Positions 1-8,180 of a stretch of 29,392 bases of DNA are shown in pieces. A model generated the notes under the pieces. It was not told the origin of the DNA. It ran no database searches and saw only the letters and a program-made list of their open reading frames with translations. The position numbers were made by a program, and so were the translations under genes. Source of the DNA: CBDCOD01 sp965219665 (GTDB taxonomy: Bacteria > Pseudomonadota > Gammaproteobacteria > CAKMZV01); NCBI GenBank assembly GCA_965219665.1, contig CBDCOD010000009.1, forward strand, positions 1-29,392, given 5' to 3'. The first letter of the stretch is position 1; each line of letters opens with the position of its first letter.

Positions 1-676
1 GGGAAAAATATCCTGTATTTCCATCAGGATTGACAAAGTCTTTAAGAGTTGAGCCGCCTTTTTCAATAGCAAGGTTCAGCACCTGCTTAATAGATTCTAC
101 CAAGGTTACGCAGTGCTGTTTTGATAAATTTTTAGCAGGTGTTTTTGGGTGGATTTTTGCTTCGAATAAGGCTTCATTTGCATATATATTGCCAACACCT
201 GTGACAATATGCTGATTCATAATAAGGGATTTGATTGCTACAGAGCGCGGCCTACTTATTTTATATAAATACATCCCGTCAAAGGCGTCATCTAAAGGGT
301 CTATTCCTAAGTGATTGAGCGTCTCTGCTTTGAACCAGTTCAATGAACCAAATCTACGTGGGTCGTGGTATCGCAACGCGGTATCTGTAAATTGCCATTC
401 CCAGTGATCGTGCTTGCGCCATGCGCTATCTGTATCTACTATGCGCAGACTGCCAGACATGCCTAGATGAACAAGCGCTTTACAACTTTCACAGTGAAAA
501 ACCAGATATTTTGCATGGCGTGTAACGGACTGAATATGTCGCGTCTCCAACGCTGATATATCAACTGGAATAATCGTGCGTAGACGTGGTTGCCTAATCG
601 TTACTTTTTGTATTTTTTGATTGCAAAGAATCTGCAATGCTCTACAGGTTGTCTCAACCTCAGGGAGTTCGGGCAT
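1..676 (-). CDS. mutM: Formamidopyrimidine-DNA glycosylase, C-terminus cut by window edge
   Basis: This is a base-excision repair enzyme that removes 8-oxoguanine and ring-opened purines and nicks the abasic site. The start is firm: the protein opens MPELPEVET, which supplies the catalytic N-terminal proline (after Met removal) and Glu3. About 225 codons are visible in one frame without a stop. They include the RHAKYL segment near residue 55, which carries the conserved lysine, a VGNIYANEALF stretch from the helix-two-turn-helix, and GGSTLKDF near the edge. The family is about 270 residues long, so only the zinc-finger C-terminus is missing. It lies 51 bp downstream of rpmG in the same orientation, the classical rpmB-rpmG-mutM order. 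Very secure identification. Confidence 0.96.
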   Translation of the reverse strand, partial: MPELPEVETTCRALQILCNQKIQKVTIRQPRLRTIIPVDISALETRHIQSVTRHAKYLVFHCESCKALVHLGMSGSLRIVDTDSAWRKHDHWEWQFTDTALRYHDPRRFGSLNWFKAETLNHLGIDPLDDAFDGMYLYKISRPRSVAIKSLIMNQHIVTGVGNIYANEALFEAKIHPKTPAKNLSKQHCVTLVESIKQVLNLAIEKGGSTLKDFVNPDGNTGYFS

Positions 677-727
677 GTCAAAGATTCACTCCGTGCAATA
701 CGGATAGAGGACTCCCAGTGCCTGTGA

Positions 728-883
728 TTATTTTATTTTGCTTTCTTTGTAAGCAACCCGCTTGCGAACAACGGGGTCATATTTCATGATTTCTATTTTG
801 TCAGGGGTGTTTCGTTTGCTCTTGACAGTAGTATAAAAATGCCCTGTTTTAGCAGAGGAAACAAGTTTTATTTTTTCACGCAT
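728..883 (-). CDS. rpmG: 50S ribosomal protein L33
   Basis: A 51-codon protein beginning MREKIKLVSSAKTGHFYTT and continuing with KSKRNTPDKIEIMKYDPVVR, the typical bacterial L33. It is a small basic protein of the large ribosomal subunit near the E site. The zinc-ribbon cysteines present in some L33 paralogues are absent, so this is the Cys-free form. Length and sequence are complete. It lies 15 bp downstream of rpmB and 51 bp upstream of mutM, all leftward, so it is presumably cotranscribed from a promoter in the spacer before rpmB. Confidence 0.96.
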   Translation of the reverse strand: MREKIKLVSSAKTGHFYTTVKSKRNTPDKIEIMKYDPVVRKRVAYKESKIK

Positions 884-898
884 GGCTGATACCTTTGA

Positions 899-1135
899 TT
901 AGATTTTTTCCCCGCGACTGCGCATCTCGGACAGCACGGAATCAATGCCTTTTTTATCAATAATCCGCATGCCTTTAGTGCTTGTTTTGAGCTTGACCCA
1001 GCGGTTTTCGCTGGCAACCCAAAAGCGATGCGTTTGGATATTAGGCATAAAACGCCGTTTGGTGTGACGGTTTGAATGGGATACATTACACCCAACTAAA
1101 GGGCGCTTCCCAGTTACTTGGCAAACTTTTGACAT
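899..1135 (-). CDS. rpmB: 50S ribosomal protein L28
   Basis: A 78-aa basic protein beginning MSKVCQVTGKRPLVGCNVSH. It then shows the conserved SNRHTKRRFMPNIQ block and a Lys/Arg-rich C-terminal half ending RSRGEKI. This matches L28 of the large subunit in length and sequence, and it is complete. It is the first gene of the leftward rpmB-rpmG-mutM operon. An overlapping ORF in another frame (868-1095) is only a shadow. Confidence 0.97.
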   Translation of the reverse strand: MSKVCQVTGKRPLVGCNVSHSNRHTKRRFMPNIQTHRFWVASENRWVKLKTSTKGMRIIDKKGIDSVLSEMRSRGEKI

Positions 1136-1191
1136 AATACTACTACCGAAAATACAACTTGAGAATAAATATAGATTTTTAAGAGGGCGGT

Positions 1192-1197
1192 ATTATC
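1192..1197 (-). promoter_or_regulatory. Candidate -10 box for rpmB operon
   Basis: Read leftward, GATAAT is followed by a GC-rich stretch (ACCGCCC), a discriminator typical of growth-rate-controlled ribosomal promoters. It sits about 57 bp upstream of the rpmB start. No good -35 hexamer lies at 16-18 bp, so this is only a candidate. Confidence 0.3.
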
Positions 1198-1390
1198 CAC
1201 TAAAATAGCAAATTAGTTGATGTTTTTGGCGGTAGGTGGCAAAATATAGTACATAAAAGCGCAGGATGTATTTAATGGTCGCTATTTGGTTTTTGCCATA
1301 TTTCAATGATAGTTAAGCGTTACGGCTTGCTATTTCTCAGATGACTGACAGTATAGTAGGGTTGAAGCAGGAAAGGGTATGGTTTAGGTA

Positions 1391-1396
1391 TATAAT
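1391..1396 (+). promoter_or_regulatory. Candidate -10 box for gatCAB operon
   Basis: A perfect TATAAT inside GTATATAATAAGCGCGG lies about 112 bp upstream of gatC. The best -35-like match (TTGAAG at 1362-1367) is 23 bp away, which is too far for a standard sigma-70 site. If used, the promoter would leave a leader of roughly 100 nt containing the hairpin at 1441-1473. Confidence 0.3.
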
Positions 1397-1440
1397 AAGC
1401 GCGGTGATGGGTGCATTAGCGCATTGTCATATCGATAGAA

Positions 1441-1473
1441 AGGGTAAACCGCGTAAACTGGTCAGTGTACCCT
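1441..1473 (+). promoter_or_regulatory. Leader inverted repeat upstream of gatC
   Basis: AGGGTA (1441-1446) pairs with TACCCT (1468-1473), and an inner ACC (1448-1450) can pair with GGT (1460-1462). No T-run follows, so it is not an intrinsic terminator. It could be an operator or an mRNA leader hairpin; function unknown. Confidence 0.3.
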
Positions 1474-1507
1474 CTAATTAAAAGTGAGTACCTAAGGATA
1501 TAGAACG

Positions 1508-1792
1508 ATGATAAAGCAAAGTGAGTTACAAAAGGTTGCACACTTGGCACGGCTGTCTATTGCAGAAGATGAGCTGGAAGAAACGACTGCGCAAATTAAC
1601 AGTGTTTTGGCAGTGATTGAGCAAATGCAGTGTGTTGATACCAAGCACTTAGAACCATTGGCGCACCCTTTAGATTTGACTCAGCGACTTCGGGAAGATG
1701 AAGTCACAGAAACTAATCAGCGTGAGGCGCTTCAAGCGATGGCGCCGAAAGTTCATGCAGGATTATACATGGTACCTAAAGTGATTGAATGA
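1508..1792 (+). CDS. gatC: Asp/Glu-tRNA amidotransferase subunit C
   Basis: A 94-aa small subunit that stabilises the GatA amidase against GatB in the heterotrimer making Gln-tRNA(Gln) and/or Asn-tRNA(Asn) from misacylated precursors. The sequence shows the family pattern: an N-terminal VAHLARLSIAEDEL helix, a middle LEPLAHPLDLTQRLREDEVTE loop, and a C-terminal APKVHAGLYMVPKVIE tail. The length is normal (about 95-100). An AAGGA ribosome-binding site precedes the ATG. It is first in gatC-gatA-gatB, with 20 bp to gatA. Presence of the operon implies that at least one of GlnRS and AsnRS is missing or supplemented in this organism (inference). Confidence 0.95.
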   Translation: MIKQSELQKVAHLARLSIAEDELEETTAQINSVLAVIEQMQCVDTKHLEPLAHPLDLTQRLREDEVTETNQREALQAMAPKVHAGLYMVPKVIE

Positions 1793-1812
1793 TGAGTAAA
1801 AGTGAATAGAAA

Positions 1813-3249
1813 ATGGATATAGATACAGCATCAGTACGTGCGTTATCACAAGCACTACGGGAAAAAAAAATTTCCAGTGTGGAGTTGGTTGAGCATTTTA
1901 ATCAACAGAGTGCAGACTTGCAGACTAGTAATAATGCCTATATTACATTAACCCCTGATAGGGCGTTAGAGCAGGCGCGCGCAGCGGATAAGGCTCTTGC
2001 TCAGGGTGAGGCGCATGGGCTATGTGGTATTCCAGTGGCTCATAAAGATTTATTTTGCACACAGGGTGTTAGGACAACATGTGGTTCCAAGTTGTTGGAG
2101 CAGTTTGTGCCACCGTATAATGCTTTTGTAGTTGAGCAAACCCAAAAAGCGAACATGCCTTTATTAGGCAAGCTTAACTGTGATGAGTTTGGAATGGGCT
2201 CGTCTAATGAAAATTCATATTTTGGCGCTGTGAAGAATCCATATGATGCCGCACGGGTCCCCGGAGGGTCTTCAGGCGGTTCTGCTGTGGCGGTTGCTGC
2301 AGGTATGGCGCCATTGGTAACAGGTACTGACACAGGCGGGTCTATTCGTCAGCCAGCTGCTTTTTGTGGCATTACGGGGTTAAAGCCAACCTATGGGACG
2401 GTGTCTCGCTATGGTATGGTCGCGTATGCTTCTAGTTTTGACCAGGGTGGTTCTATGGCTCATAGTGCCGAAGACTGTGCTTATTTGTTTGATACGATAA
2501 GGGGCTTTGATAAGCGGGACTCCACTTCGATTAATCGAGTATTTGAGTCAACAGTTGAGCAATTAGGTACTGACTTAAAGGGAGTGAGAATTGGTGTAGT
2601 TCAGGCGCTGCTTAGCAGTGGGCTACAGCCCGAAGTTGCACAGGCATGTCAAGATAGTTTGGTGCAGTTACAAAAAATAGGCGCAGAGTTGGTGGATGTG
2701 GAGTTACCCAATTTGGATGTGGGTTTGCCAGCGTATTATGTTTTAGCACCAGCAGAGGCTTCTTCAAATTTATCACGTTTTGATGGGGTACGCTATACGT
2801 ATCGTTGTGAAAACCCCAAAGATTTAATGGATTTATATATACGCTCGCGCAGTGAAGGCTTTGGGGCTGAAGTGAAGCGTCGAATTATGGTGGGTACGTA
2901 TGCATTATCAGCAGGGTATTATGATGCATATTATTTGCAGGCACAAAAATTACGCCGTTTAGTAGTTCAGGATTTTGCAAAGGCCTTTGAGCAAGTGGAC
3001 ATGATTTTTACGCCGACTACGCCAAATACTGCTTTTGAATTAGGTACACTAAATGCTGATCCAGCAGCAATGTATCTACAGGATGTCTACACTATTCCAG
3101 TTAATTTAGCGGGATTGCCTGCGATTAGTTTTCCAACAGGCTCTACGCAGGGCTTACCAATCGGTAGTCAACTCATAGGCAATTATTTTGAGGAAGGTCG
3201 TTTATTAAGTGTAGTGCATCAATTTCAACAAAATCAAGGGATGCGGTAA
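1813..3249 (+). CDS. gatA: Asp/Glu-tRNA amidotransferase subunit A (amidase)
   Basis: A 478-aa amidase-signature protein that hydrolyses glutamine and passes ammonia to GatB for transamidation of Glu-tRNA(Gln) or Asp-tRNA(Asn). The Ser-cisSer-Lys triad is visible: Lys78 in VAHKDLF, Ser153 in the PGGSSGGSA block, and Ser177 in GTDTGGSIRQPA. Length is normal for GatA (about 480-490). It lies 20 bp after gatC and 4 bp before gatB, so the three subunits are cotranscribed. No truncation or missing motif. Confidence 0.97.
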   Translation: MDIDTASVRALSQALREKKISSVELVEHFNQQSADLQTSNNAYITLTPDRALEQARAADKALAQGEAHGLCGIPVAHKDLFCTQGVRTTCGSKLLEQFVPPYNAFVVEQTQKANMPLLGKLNCDEFGMGSSNENSYFGAVKNPYDAARVPGGSSGGSAVAVAAGMAPLVTGTDTGGSIRQPAAFCGITGLKPTYGTVSRYGMVAYASSFDQGGSMAHSAEDCAYLFDTIRGFDKRDSTSINRVFESTVEQLGTDLKGVRIGVVQALLSSGLQPEVAQACQDSLVQLQKIGAELVDVELPNLDVGLPAYYVLAPAEASSNLSRFDGVRYTYRCENPKDLMDLYIRSRSEGFGAEVKRRIMVGTYALSAGYYDAYYLQAQKLRRLVVQDFAKAFEQVDMIFTPTTPNTAFELGTLNADPAAMYLQDVYTIPVNLAGLPAISFPTGSTQGLPIGSQLIGNYFEEGRLLSVVHQFQQNQGMR

Positions 3250-3253
3250 TGCC

Positions 3254-4687
3254 ATGAAGAACTGGGAAGTAGTTATTGGTTTAGAGATTCATGCGCAGTT
3301 AGCGACTAATACAAAAATATTTTCAGCAGCATCAACGGCTTTTGCTTCACTTCCGAATACACAAGCATGCCCTATTGATTTGGGGATGCCGGGGATGCTG
3401 CCTGTACTCAATAAGCAAGCAGTTGAAATGGCGGTGAAATTTGGACTGGCAGTAGAGGCAGATATTGCGCCAGTATCTGTTTTTGCCCGCAAAAATTATT
3501 TTTATCCTGATTTGCCCAAAGGCTATCAAATATCACAGTTTGAATTGCCTATTGTCGGCACAGGCAAGGTGATATTAGACTTAGAAGATGGTGAACAAAA
3601 GGAGATAGGTATTACGCGTGCGCACCTTGAAGAGGATGCGGGCAAGTCTTTGCATGAGAGTTTTGAGGGAGAGTCAGGTATTGATTTAAATAGGGCAGGT
3701 ATTCCTTTATTGGAAATAGTGTCTGAGCCTGATATGCGTTCAACAAAAGAGGCAGTGCTCTATGCTAAAAAAATTCATGCAATCGTGCGGTATTTAGATA
3801 TTTGCGATGGTAATATGCAGGAGGGATCATTTCGTATAGATGCCAATATTTCCTTGCGTCGTTTTGGTGACCCATTGGGTACGCGCGCAGAGTTAAAAAA
3901 TATCAATTCATTTCGCTTTTTAGAGAAGGCATTGCTATTTGAAATAGGTCGACAAACAGATATTTTAGAATCGGGCGGCAGTGTATTACAAGAAACACGC
4001 CTCTATGATGCTAACCGTGATGAAACTCGTTCTATGCGAGGAAAGGAGGAGGCCAACGATTATCGTTATTTCCCTGATCCAGATTTATTGCCTGTTGTGT
4101 TAGATGAACCAACTATTAGTCGTATTCAGGCAGGATTGCCAGAATTGCCGAATGCACGCTGTGCACGCTTTGTTAGAGACTACGGTTTGACGGCATATGA
4201 CGCTGAGGTATTGACGGCAACTAAAGTCATGGCAGAATGGTTTGAGCAAGTGGTTCAATCCTCAGGAGCGGACGCTAAAATGTGTGCTAATTGGTTGATG
4301 GGTGATATATCAGCTCTTTTGAATAAAGATGCACTTCCATTAGAGGAAGCTCCTATTACTGTGGAGCAGCTATCACAGTTAATTAAGCGGGTGGTGGATA
4401 AGACGATTTCTGGTAAGATTGCCAAAGAGGTATTAGATACTCTGTGGCAAGAAGGTGGAGAGGTGGATGCTATTATTGAGCGCAAAGGGCTAAGGCAAAT
4501 TACGGATGATAGCGCCATTACTGCAATTATTAAAGAGGTTATCCAAAATAACCCAAATCAAGTATCCGAGTACCGTAGTGGTAAAGATAAACTATTTGGC
4601 TTTTTCGTCGGGCAAGTGATGAAAGCAACGCAAGGAAAGGCTAATCCTGCTCAGGTGAATACGTTATTGAGAAAACATTTATCGTAG
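3254..4687 (+). CDS. gatB: Asp/Glu-tRNA amidotransferase subunit B
   Basis: A 477-aa tRNA-binding and kinase-like subunit that activates the Glu/Asp side chain of the misacylated tRNA with ATP and amidates it. It begins with the diagnostic WEVVIGLEIHAQL. It continues with FARKNYFYPDLPKGYQISQ and LNRAGIPLLEIVSEPD from the catalytic cradle, and carries a C-terminal YqeY-like tRNA-binding tail from about residue 330 that ends in a short basic helix. Normal length. The ATG at 3254 fits the family N-terminus. The stop is only 2 bp before the rnc start, suggesting continued translation into the rnc-era block. Confidence 0.97.
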   Translation: MKNWEVVIGLEIHAQLATNTKIFSAASTAFASLPNTQACPIDLGMPGMLPVLNKQAVEMAVKFGLAVEADIAPVSVFARKNYFYPDLPKGYQISQFELPIVGTGKVILDLEDGEQKEIGITRAHLEEDAGKSLHESFEGESGIDLNRAGIPLLEIVSEPDMRSTKEAVLYAKKIHAIVRYLDICDGNMQEGSFRIDANISLRRFGDPLGTRAELKNINSFRFLEKALLFEIGRQTDILESGGSVLQETRLYDANRDETRSMRGKEEANDYRYFPDPDLLPVVLDEPTISRIQAGLPELPNARCARFVRDYGLTAYDAEVLTATKVMAEWFEQVVQSSGADAKMCANWLMGDISALLNKDALPLEEAPITVEQLSQLIKRVVDKTISGKIAKEVLDTLWQEGGEVDAIIERKGLRQITDDSAITAIIKEVIQNNPNQVSEYRSGKDKLFGFFVGQVMKATQGKANPAQVNTLLRKHLS

Positions 4688-4689
4688 GT

Positions 4690-5385
4690 ATGACGCACGC
4701 TTTAGAAGCACTACAAGATAGCTTGGGTTATCATTTTAAGGATTTGAGCCTTTTGCGGTGTGCGCTGACACACCGTAGTGCAGATAGGTGCAATAATGAG
4801 CGCTTGGAGTTTTTGGGTGATAGTGTATTAGAGTTGGTCATTGCCGATTATTTGTATAAGCGCTTCCCTGAGCTCAAAGAAGGCAAATTATCGCGCCTAC
4901 GTTCTTGTATTGTGTGTGGTGAATCTTTAGCCGGTATTGCCCAAACTCACAATTTAAGCGCTTGCGTGCGGGTTGGGCAAGGTGAGTTGCGTGGCGGGGG
5001 TCAGAATAGGAAGTCTCTTCTGGCAGATGCCTTTGAGGCAGTAGTTGGCGCAGTATATTTAGATTCAAGCTTAGAAACAGTTGCTGCGCTTATTAGAGAG
5101 TGCTGGTTTAAGCCGGTTATAGAAAATTTGGATCCAAATGCTATTAACAAAGATGCTAAGACGTACCTGCAAGAATGGTTGCAAGCACGAAAAATGTCTT
5201 TGCCTGAATACGAGGTGCTAGAGGTTCGGGGTGAGGAGCATAATCTTAATTTCAAAGTGAGTTGTGTCACTGAAGCATTAGATGAAAAAGTGCTTGCAGA
5301 AGGGACAAGTCGACGTAAGGCAGAGCAGAATGCTGCCAGTGCCACTTTAAGCATTCTGCAGGCATCGGGTACAGACTCCCCTTGA
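4690..5385 (+). CDS. rnc: Ribonuclease III
   Basis: A 231-aa double-strand-specific endoribonuclease for rRNA processing and mRNA turnover. The RNase III signature NERLEFLGDSVLE lies at residues 36-48, with acidic residues Glu40 and Asp44. A second acidic pair (Asp113, Glu116) sits in LLADAFEAVVGAVYLD. A double-stranded RNA-binding domain runs from about residue 155 to 225, with KTYLQEWLQ and a GTSRRKAEQNAA C-terminal helix. Length is typical. The stop codon overlaps the TTG start of era, the conserved rnc-era coupling. Confidence 0.97.
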   Translation: MTHALEALQDSLGYHFKDLSLLRCALTHRSADRCNNERLEFLGDSVLELVIADYLYKRFPELKEGKLSRLRSCIVCGESLAGIAQTHNLSACVRVGQGELRGGGQNRKSLLADAFEAVVGAVYLDSSLETVAALIRECWFKPVIENLDPNAINKDAKTYLQEWLQARKMSLPEYEVLEVRGEEHNLNFKVSCVTEALDEKVLAEGTSRRKAEQNAASATLSILQASGTDSP

Positions 5386-6266
5386 ATTATAAGGCAGGTT
5401 TTGTTAGTTTTATTGGCTTGCCTAATGCAGGTAAGTCTACCCTAATGAATGCGCTATTACAGCAAAAAATTAGTATCGTATCGCATAAAGTGCAGACTAC
5501 GCGTCATAGGATTCATGGTATATGGACTCAAGCACAGTTTCAAGCTGTTCTGGTTGATACTCCTGGTATACACTTTCGAGGCGGAAATGCGCTTAATAGG
5601 CAATTGAATAAGACAGCACAGGCAGCGATGCAGGGTGTAGATGTGGTGTGCTGGGTGGTAGATGCAAAAAAGACAGATGACTGGGGGGCGATTGCTTCGC
5701 TATTATGTAATGTACAGGTTCCTGTGTTGCTGCTTGTCAATAAAATAGACTTGTTTGCAGATAAGCATAAATTACTACCTGTTCTCAACAGCTTATCGGA
5801 ATGCTTACCAAATGCACATGCTTTTCTACCTATATCAGCTACTACTGCGCAAGGATTTGATCAGTTAGAACACACTCTATGTGATCTGCTTCCGTTGTCA
5901 CCCCCGATCTTTGATGAAGATGCCATAACTGATCGCAGCACATCTTTTTTGATATCTGAAATTGTCCGTGAAAAATTGACTATCCGCTTTCATGATGAGC
6001 TACCCTACGGAATAAGTGTTTTAGTGGAAGAGTTTATTGAAGAAGCGGCTTTAATTCGCATTAAAGTACGCATCTTTGTAGAGCGTAAAACGCAGAAAAT
6101 TATCCTGTTAAGTGACAAAGGTACAGCGATGAAATGGGTAGGCAAATCAGCGCGTGAGGATATAGAAAAATTATTGGACAAGAAAATATTTTTGCAAACT
6201 TGGGTTAGCGTGAGCAAAGGCTGGGCAGATAACCAAAGTGCATTGAATCAGTTAGGATATGAATGA
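5382..6266 (+). CDS. era: GTPase Era (16S rRNA/30S assembly)
   Basis: A 294-aa GTPase that binds the 3' end of 16S rRNA during 30S maturation. Motifs seen are the P-loop GLPNAGKS (12-19), DTPG (59-62) and NKID (120-123). A C-terminal KH domain from about residue 200 includes LPYGISVLVEEF, IFVERKTQKIILL and GTAMKWVGKSAREDIEKLL. The first usable start is a TTG at 5382 that forms a 4-nt TTGA overlap with the rnc stop. No ATG lies between it and the P-loop, so TTG is the probable start. The 3' end overlaps recO by 8 nt. Confidence 0.95.
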   Translation: MNYKAGFVSFIGLPNAGKSTLMNALLQQKISIVSHKVQTTRHRIHGIWTQAQFQAVLVDTPGIHFRGGNALNRQLNKTAQAAMQGVDVVCWVVDAKKTDDWGAIASLLCNVQVPVLLLVNKIDLFADKHKLLPVLNSLSECLPNAHAFLPISATTAQGFDQLEHTLCDLLPLSPPIFDEDAITDRSTSFLISEIVREKLTIRFHDELPYGISVLVEEFIEEAALIRIKVRIFVERKTQKIILLSDKGTAMKWVGKSAREDIEKLLDKKIFLQTWVSVSKGWADNQSALNQLGYE

Positions 6267-6963
6267 TTTTTTGCAAGATGAAGCGTTTGTAATAGCCCCT
6301 ATTCAGCCTTGGCGAGAGCGGGATGCGTTAGTGCGCTTTATGACCTGCCAAAATGGCTGTTTAACAGTGACAGTTTTTGGTTTACTGGGCCAAAGTAACC
6401 GTCGAGCTGGGGTTGTTCAACCATTTCAAAGGCTTGCTGTTGTGTGTAGTGCATATCGCAACACAGGTAGATATACACTGCATGAGGTAGAGCAGTTGCA
6501 TGGAGTGAGCTTGGGTGAGCCGATGAAACTAGCTTGTGGCAGTTATGTTAACGAATTAGCAGCCATTGCCAATGAAGGGATAGAGGATAGTAAGACATTT
6601 TTTCAGCAACTGCAGGCAACGTACACTGCTTTAGGTTTGGCAGCGAGCACACAAGAGTGCGCTCGTGCATTAAGGTGCTTTGAAGCCCAGTTATTAGCAG
6701 CACATGGCTACGATTTATATTCAGAGGGTGCTTTAGAGCATCGTCCTGGATTTTGGGACTATGATATTACTCTGGGTTGGGTATCAGGGCAGAGCATATA
6801 TTATGAGGATTATGTGCAGATGATTGCATTATTACATGGCAATAGCACGAGGACAGAAGATAGCGCGTATTTAGTCCGTATTAAACATCTGCACCAGAAC
6901 ATAATAAAACAGTGGTTAGGAGACGCTATGCGCTTCAAAAGTAGAATATTATTGAAAGGGTAA
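6259..6963 (+). CDS. recO: DNA repair protein RecO
   Basis: A 234-aa RecFOR-pathway mediator that helps load RecA on SSB-coated gaps and anneals strands. The N-terminal OB-fold region (about 1-80) shows EAFVIAPIQPWRERDALVRF and GCLTVTVFGLLGQ, the usual RecO opening. The helical C-terminal part includes CGSYVNELAAIANEG and ALRCFEAQLLAAHGYDL, both family-like. RecO is poorly conserved, so part of the confidence rests on position: between era and pdxJ, overlapping era by 8 nt and ending 2 bp before pdxJ. No zinc-finger cysteines are apparent, as in many gammaproteobacterial forms. Confidence 0.92.
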   Translation: MNDFLQDEAFVIAPIQPWRERDALVRFMTCQNGCLTVTVFGLLGQSNRRAGVVQPFQRLAVVCSAYRNTGRYTLHEVEQLHGVSLGEPMKLACGSYVNELAAIANEGIEDSKTFFQQLQATYTALGLAASTQECARALRCFEAQLLAAHGYDLYSEGALEHRPGFWDYDITLGWVSGQSIYYEDYVQMIALLHGNSTRTEDSAYLVRIKHLHQNIIKQWLGDAMRFKSRILLKG

Positions 6964-6965
6964 AA

Positions 6966-7682
6966 ATGAAGTTAGGAGTCAATGTTGATCATGTTGCTAC
7001 TATAAGACAAGCTCGTCATACGTGCTATCCCAGCCCCTTAGAGGCTGGAAAGTTGGCAATGCACGCTGGAGCTGATTCTATCACTATTCATGTGCGTGAG
7101 GACCGCCGTCATATACAAGAAAGTGACTTAAAAGACTTTATGGATTTAGGTGTGCGTGTTAATCTGGAGATGGCAGCAACGCAGGATATGTTGCACATGG
7201 CTTTATGTTACAAGCCTCAGGATGTATGTATAGTTCCTGAGAAGCGAGAAGAATTAACCACTGAAGGTGGCTTGGACGTGGTACGTCACTTTGAAGCGGT
7301 GCAGCAAATTAGTTTTAGGTTGCAATCTGAAGGTATTAGGGTATCTTTATTTATTGAAGCTGATTTGGAGCAGATTGAGGCGGCAAAGGCATTAGCACCT
7401 GTTGTTGAACTGCATACAGGCACTTATGCTGACGCAAAGCGCGGAGCATCACAGCAGAAAGAGTTGGCGCGGTTAGAGCAAGCAGTGATAGCAGCGCATC
7501 AGATGGGCTTGGTGGTCCATGCGGGGCATGGACTACACTATAATAATGTACAGGAGATAGCCGCAATCCCTCATATTCAAGAGTTGAACATAGGACATGC
7601 TATTGTGGCACGTGCGCTTATGGTGGGTTTTGAACAAGCAGTCGCTGATATGCGCCAAGCAATAGATAGTGCATGCAAATAG
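6966..7682 (+). CDS. pdxJ: Pyridoxine 5'-phosphate synthase
   Basis: A 238-aa TIM-barrel enzyme that condenses 1-deoxy-D-xylulose 5-phosphate with 3-amino-2-oxopropyl phosphate to make pyridoxine 5'-phosphate (DXP-dependent B6 synthesis). It begins MKLGVNVDHVATIRQAR. It has DSITIHVREDRRHI (catalytic-type His42), RVNLEMA (Glu68) and VVHAGHGLHYNN (His185-His191 region), matching the known active-site triad positions. The length is normal. An AAGGG-type ribosome-binding site lies in the end of recO. The pdxJ-acpS order, with 6 bp between them, is the standard one. Confidence 0.97.
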   Translation: MKLGVNVDHVATIRQARHTCYPSPLEAGKLAMHAGADSITIHVREDRRHIQESDLKDFMDLGVRVNLEMAATQDMLHMALCYKPQDVCIVPEKREELTTEGGLDVVRHFEAVQQISFRLQSEGIRVSLFIEADLEQIEAAKALAPVVELHTGTYADAKRGASQQKELARLEQAVIAAHQMGLVVHAGHGLHYNNVQEIAAIPHIQELNIGHAIVARALMVGFEQAVADMRQAIDSACK

Positions 7683-7688
7683 TGGTGA

Positions 7689-8063
7689 ATGATTAAAGGT
7701 ATTGGCACAGATATAGTTCGTGTAGAGCGTATAAAGCACATCCTGGATCGTCAGCCGCGTTTTAGCCAGCGTGTATTGCATGTATCAGAACTACAGGAGT
7801 TTGAGGCATTGACTGATCAGAAAGCCAGTTGGTTGGCAAAACGTTTCGCAGCAAAAGAGGCAACATTGAAAGCCTTGGGGACAGGCTTGAGAAACGGGAT
7901 TTGCTTCGAGGATATTATGGTTTTTCATAGTGATAAGGGGCAGCCACATATTCGTTTACAAGCGAAAGCATTAGAATTTTTTACGCAATTAGGCGCACAG
8001 AGTATTCATGTGTCAATTAGTGATGAAAGTAAATATGCCATTGCTTTTGTTGTCATTGATTAA
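7689..8063 (+). CDS. acpS: Holo-[acyl-carrier-protein] synthase
   Basis: A 124-aa phosphopantetheinyl transferase that moves 4'-phosphopantetheine from CoA to acyl carrier protein. It shows GIGTDIVRVERI with magnesium ligand Asp8, and the second motif KRFAAKEATLKALGTG with Glu57. The C-terminus has the IHVSISDESKYAIAFVV strand. Full length. It is the last of the tight run that begins at gatC; the gap to the next gene is over 100 bp. Confidence 0.96.
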   Translation: MIKGIGTDIVRVERIKHILDRQPRFSQRVLHVSELQEFEALTDQKASWLAKRFAAKEATLKALGTGLRNGICFEDIMVFHSDKGQPHIRLQAKALEFFTQLGAQSIHVSISDESKYAIAFVVID

Positions 8064-8180
8064 GTGGTTGTGGCAGAAAAGCTTTACAATATCTATGGTC
8101 AGGATAACTTAGATGAAGACTAACCATTAAACAGCGCAATGATTGATACGAATAATACGGTATGGAGGGACAGCCGGCAG

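Larger units (their letters stand above)
1136..1507. other. Divergent intergenic region between rpmB and gatC
   Basis: A 372-bp spacer separates the leftward ribosomal protein operon from the rightward gat operon. I see no convincing ORF or tRNA. It must hold two divergent promoters; candidate -10 elements and one leader hairpin are listed separately. The last 70 bp before gatC include an AAGGA ribosome-binding site at about 1494-1498. Confidence 0.7.

Noticed and set aside
868..1095. A 75-aa minus-strand ORF overlapping rpmB
   Set aside because: It is an alternative frame of the rpmB gene, whose L28 sequence is unmistakable.
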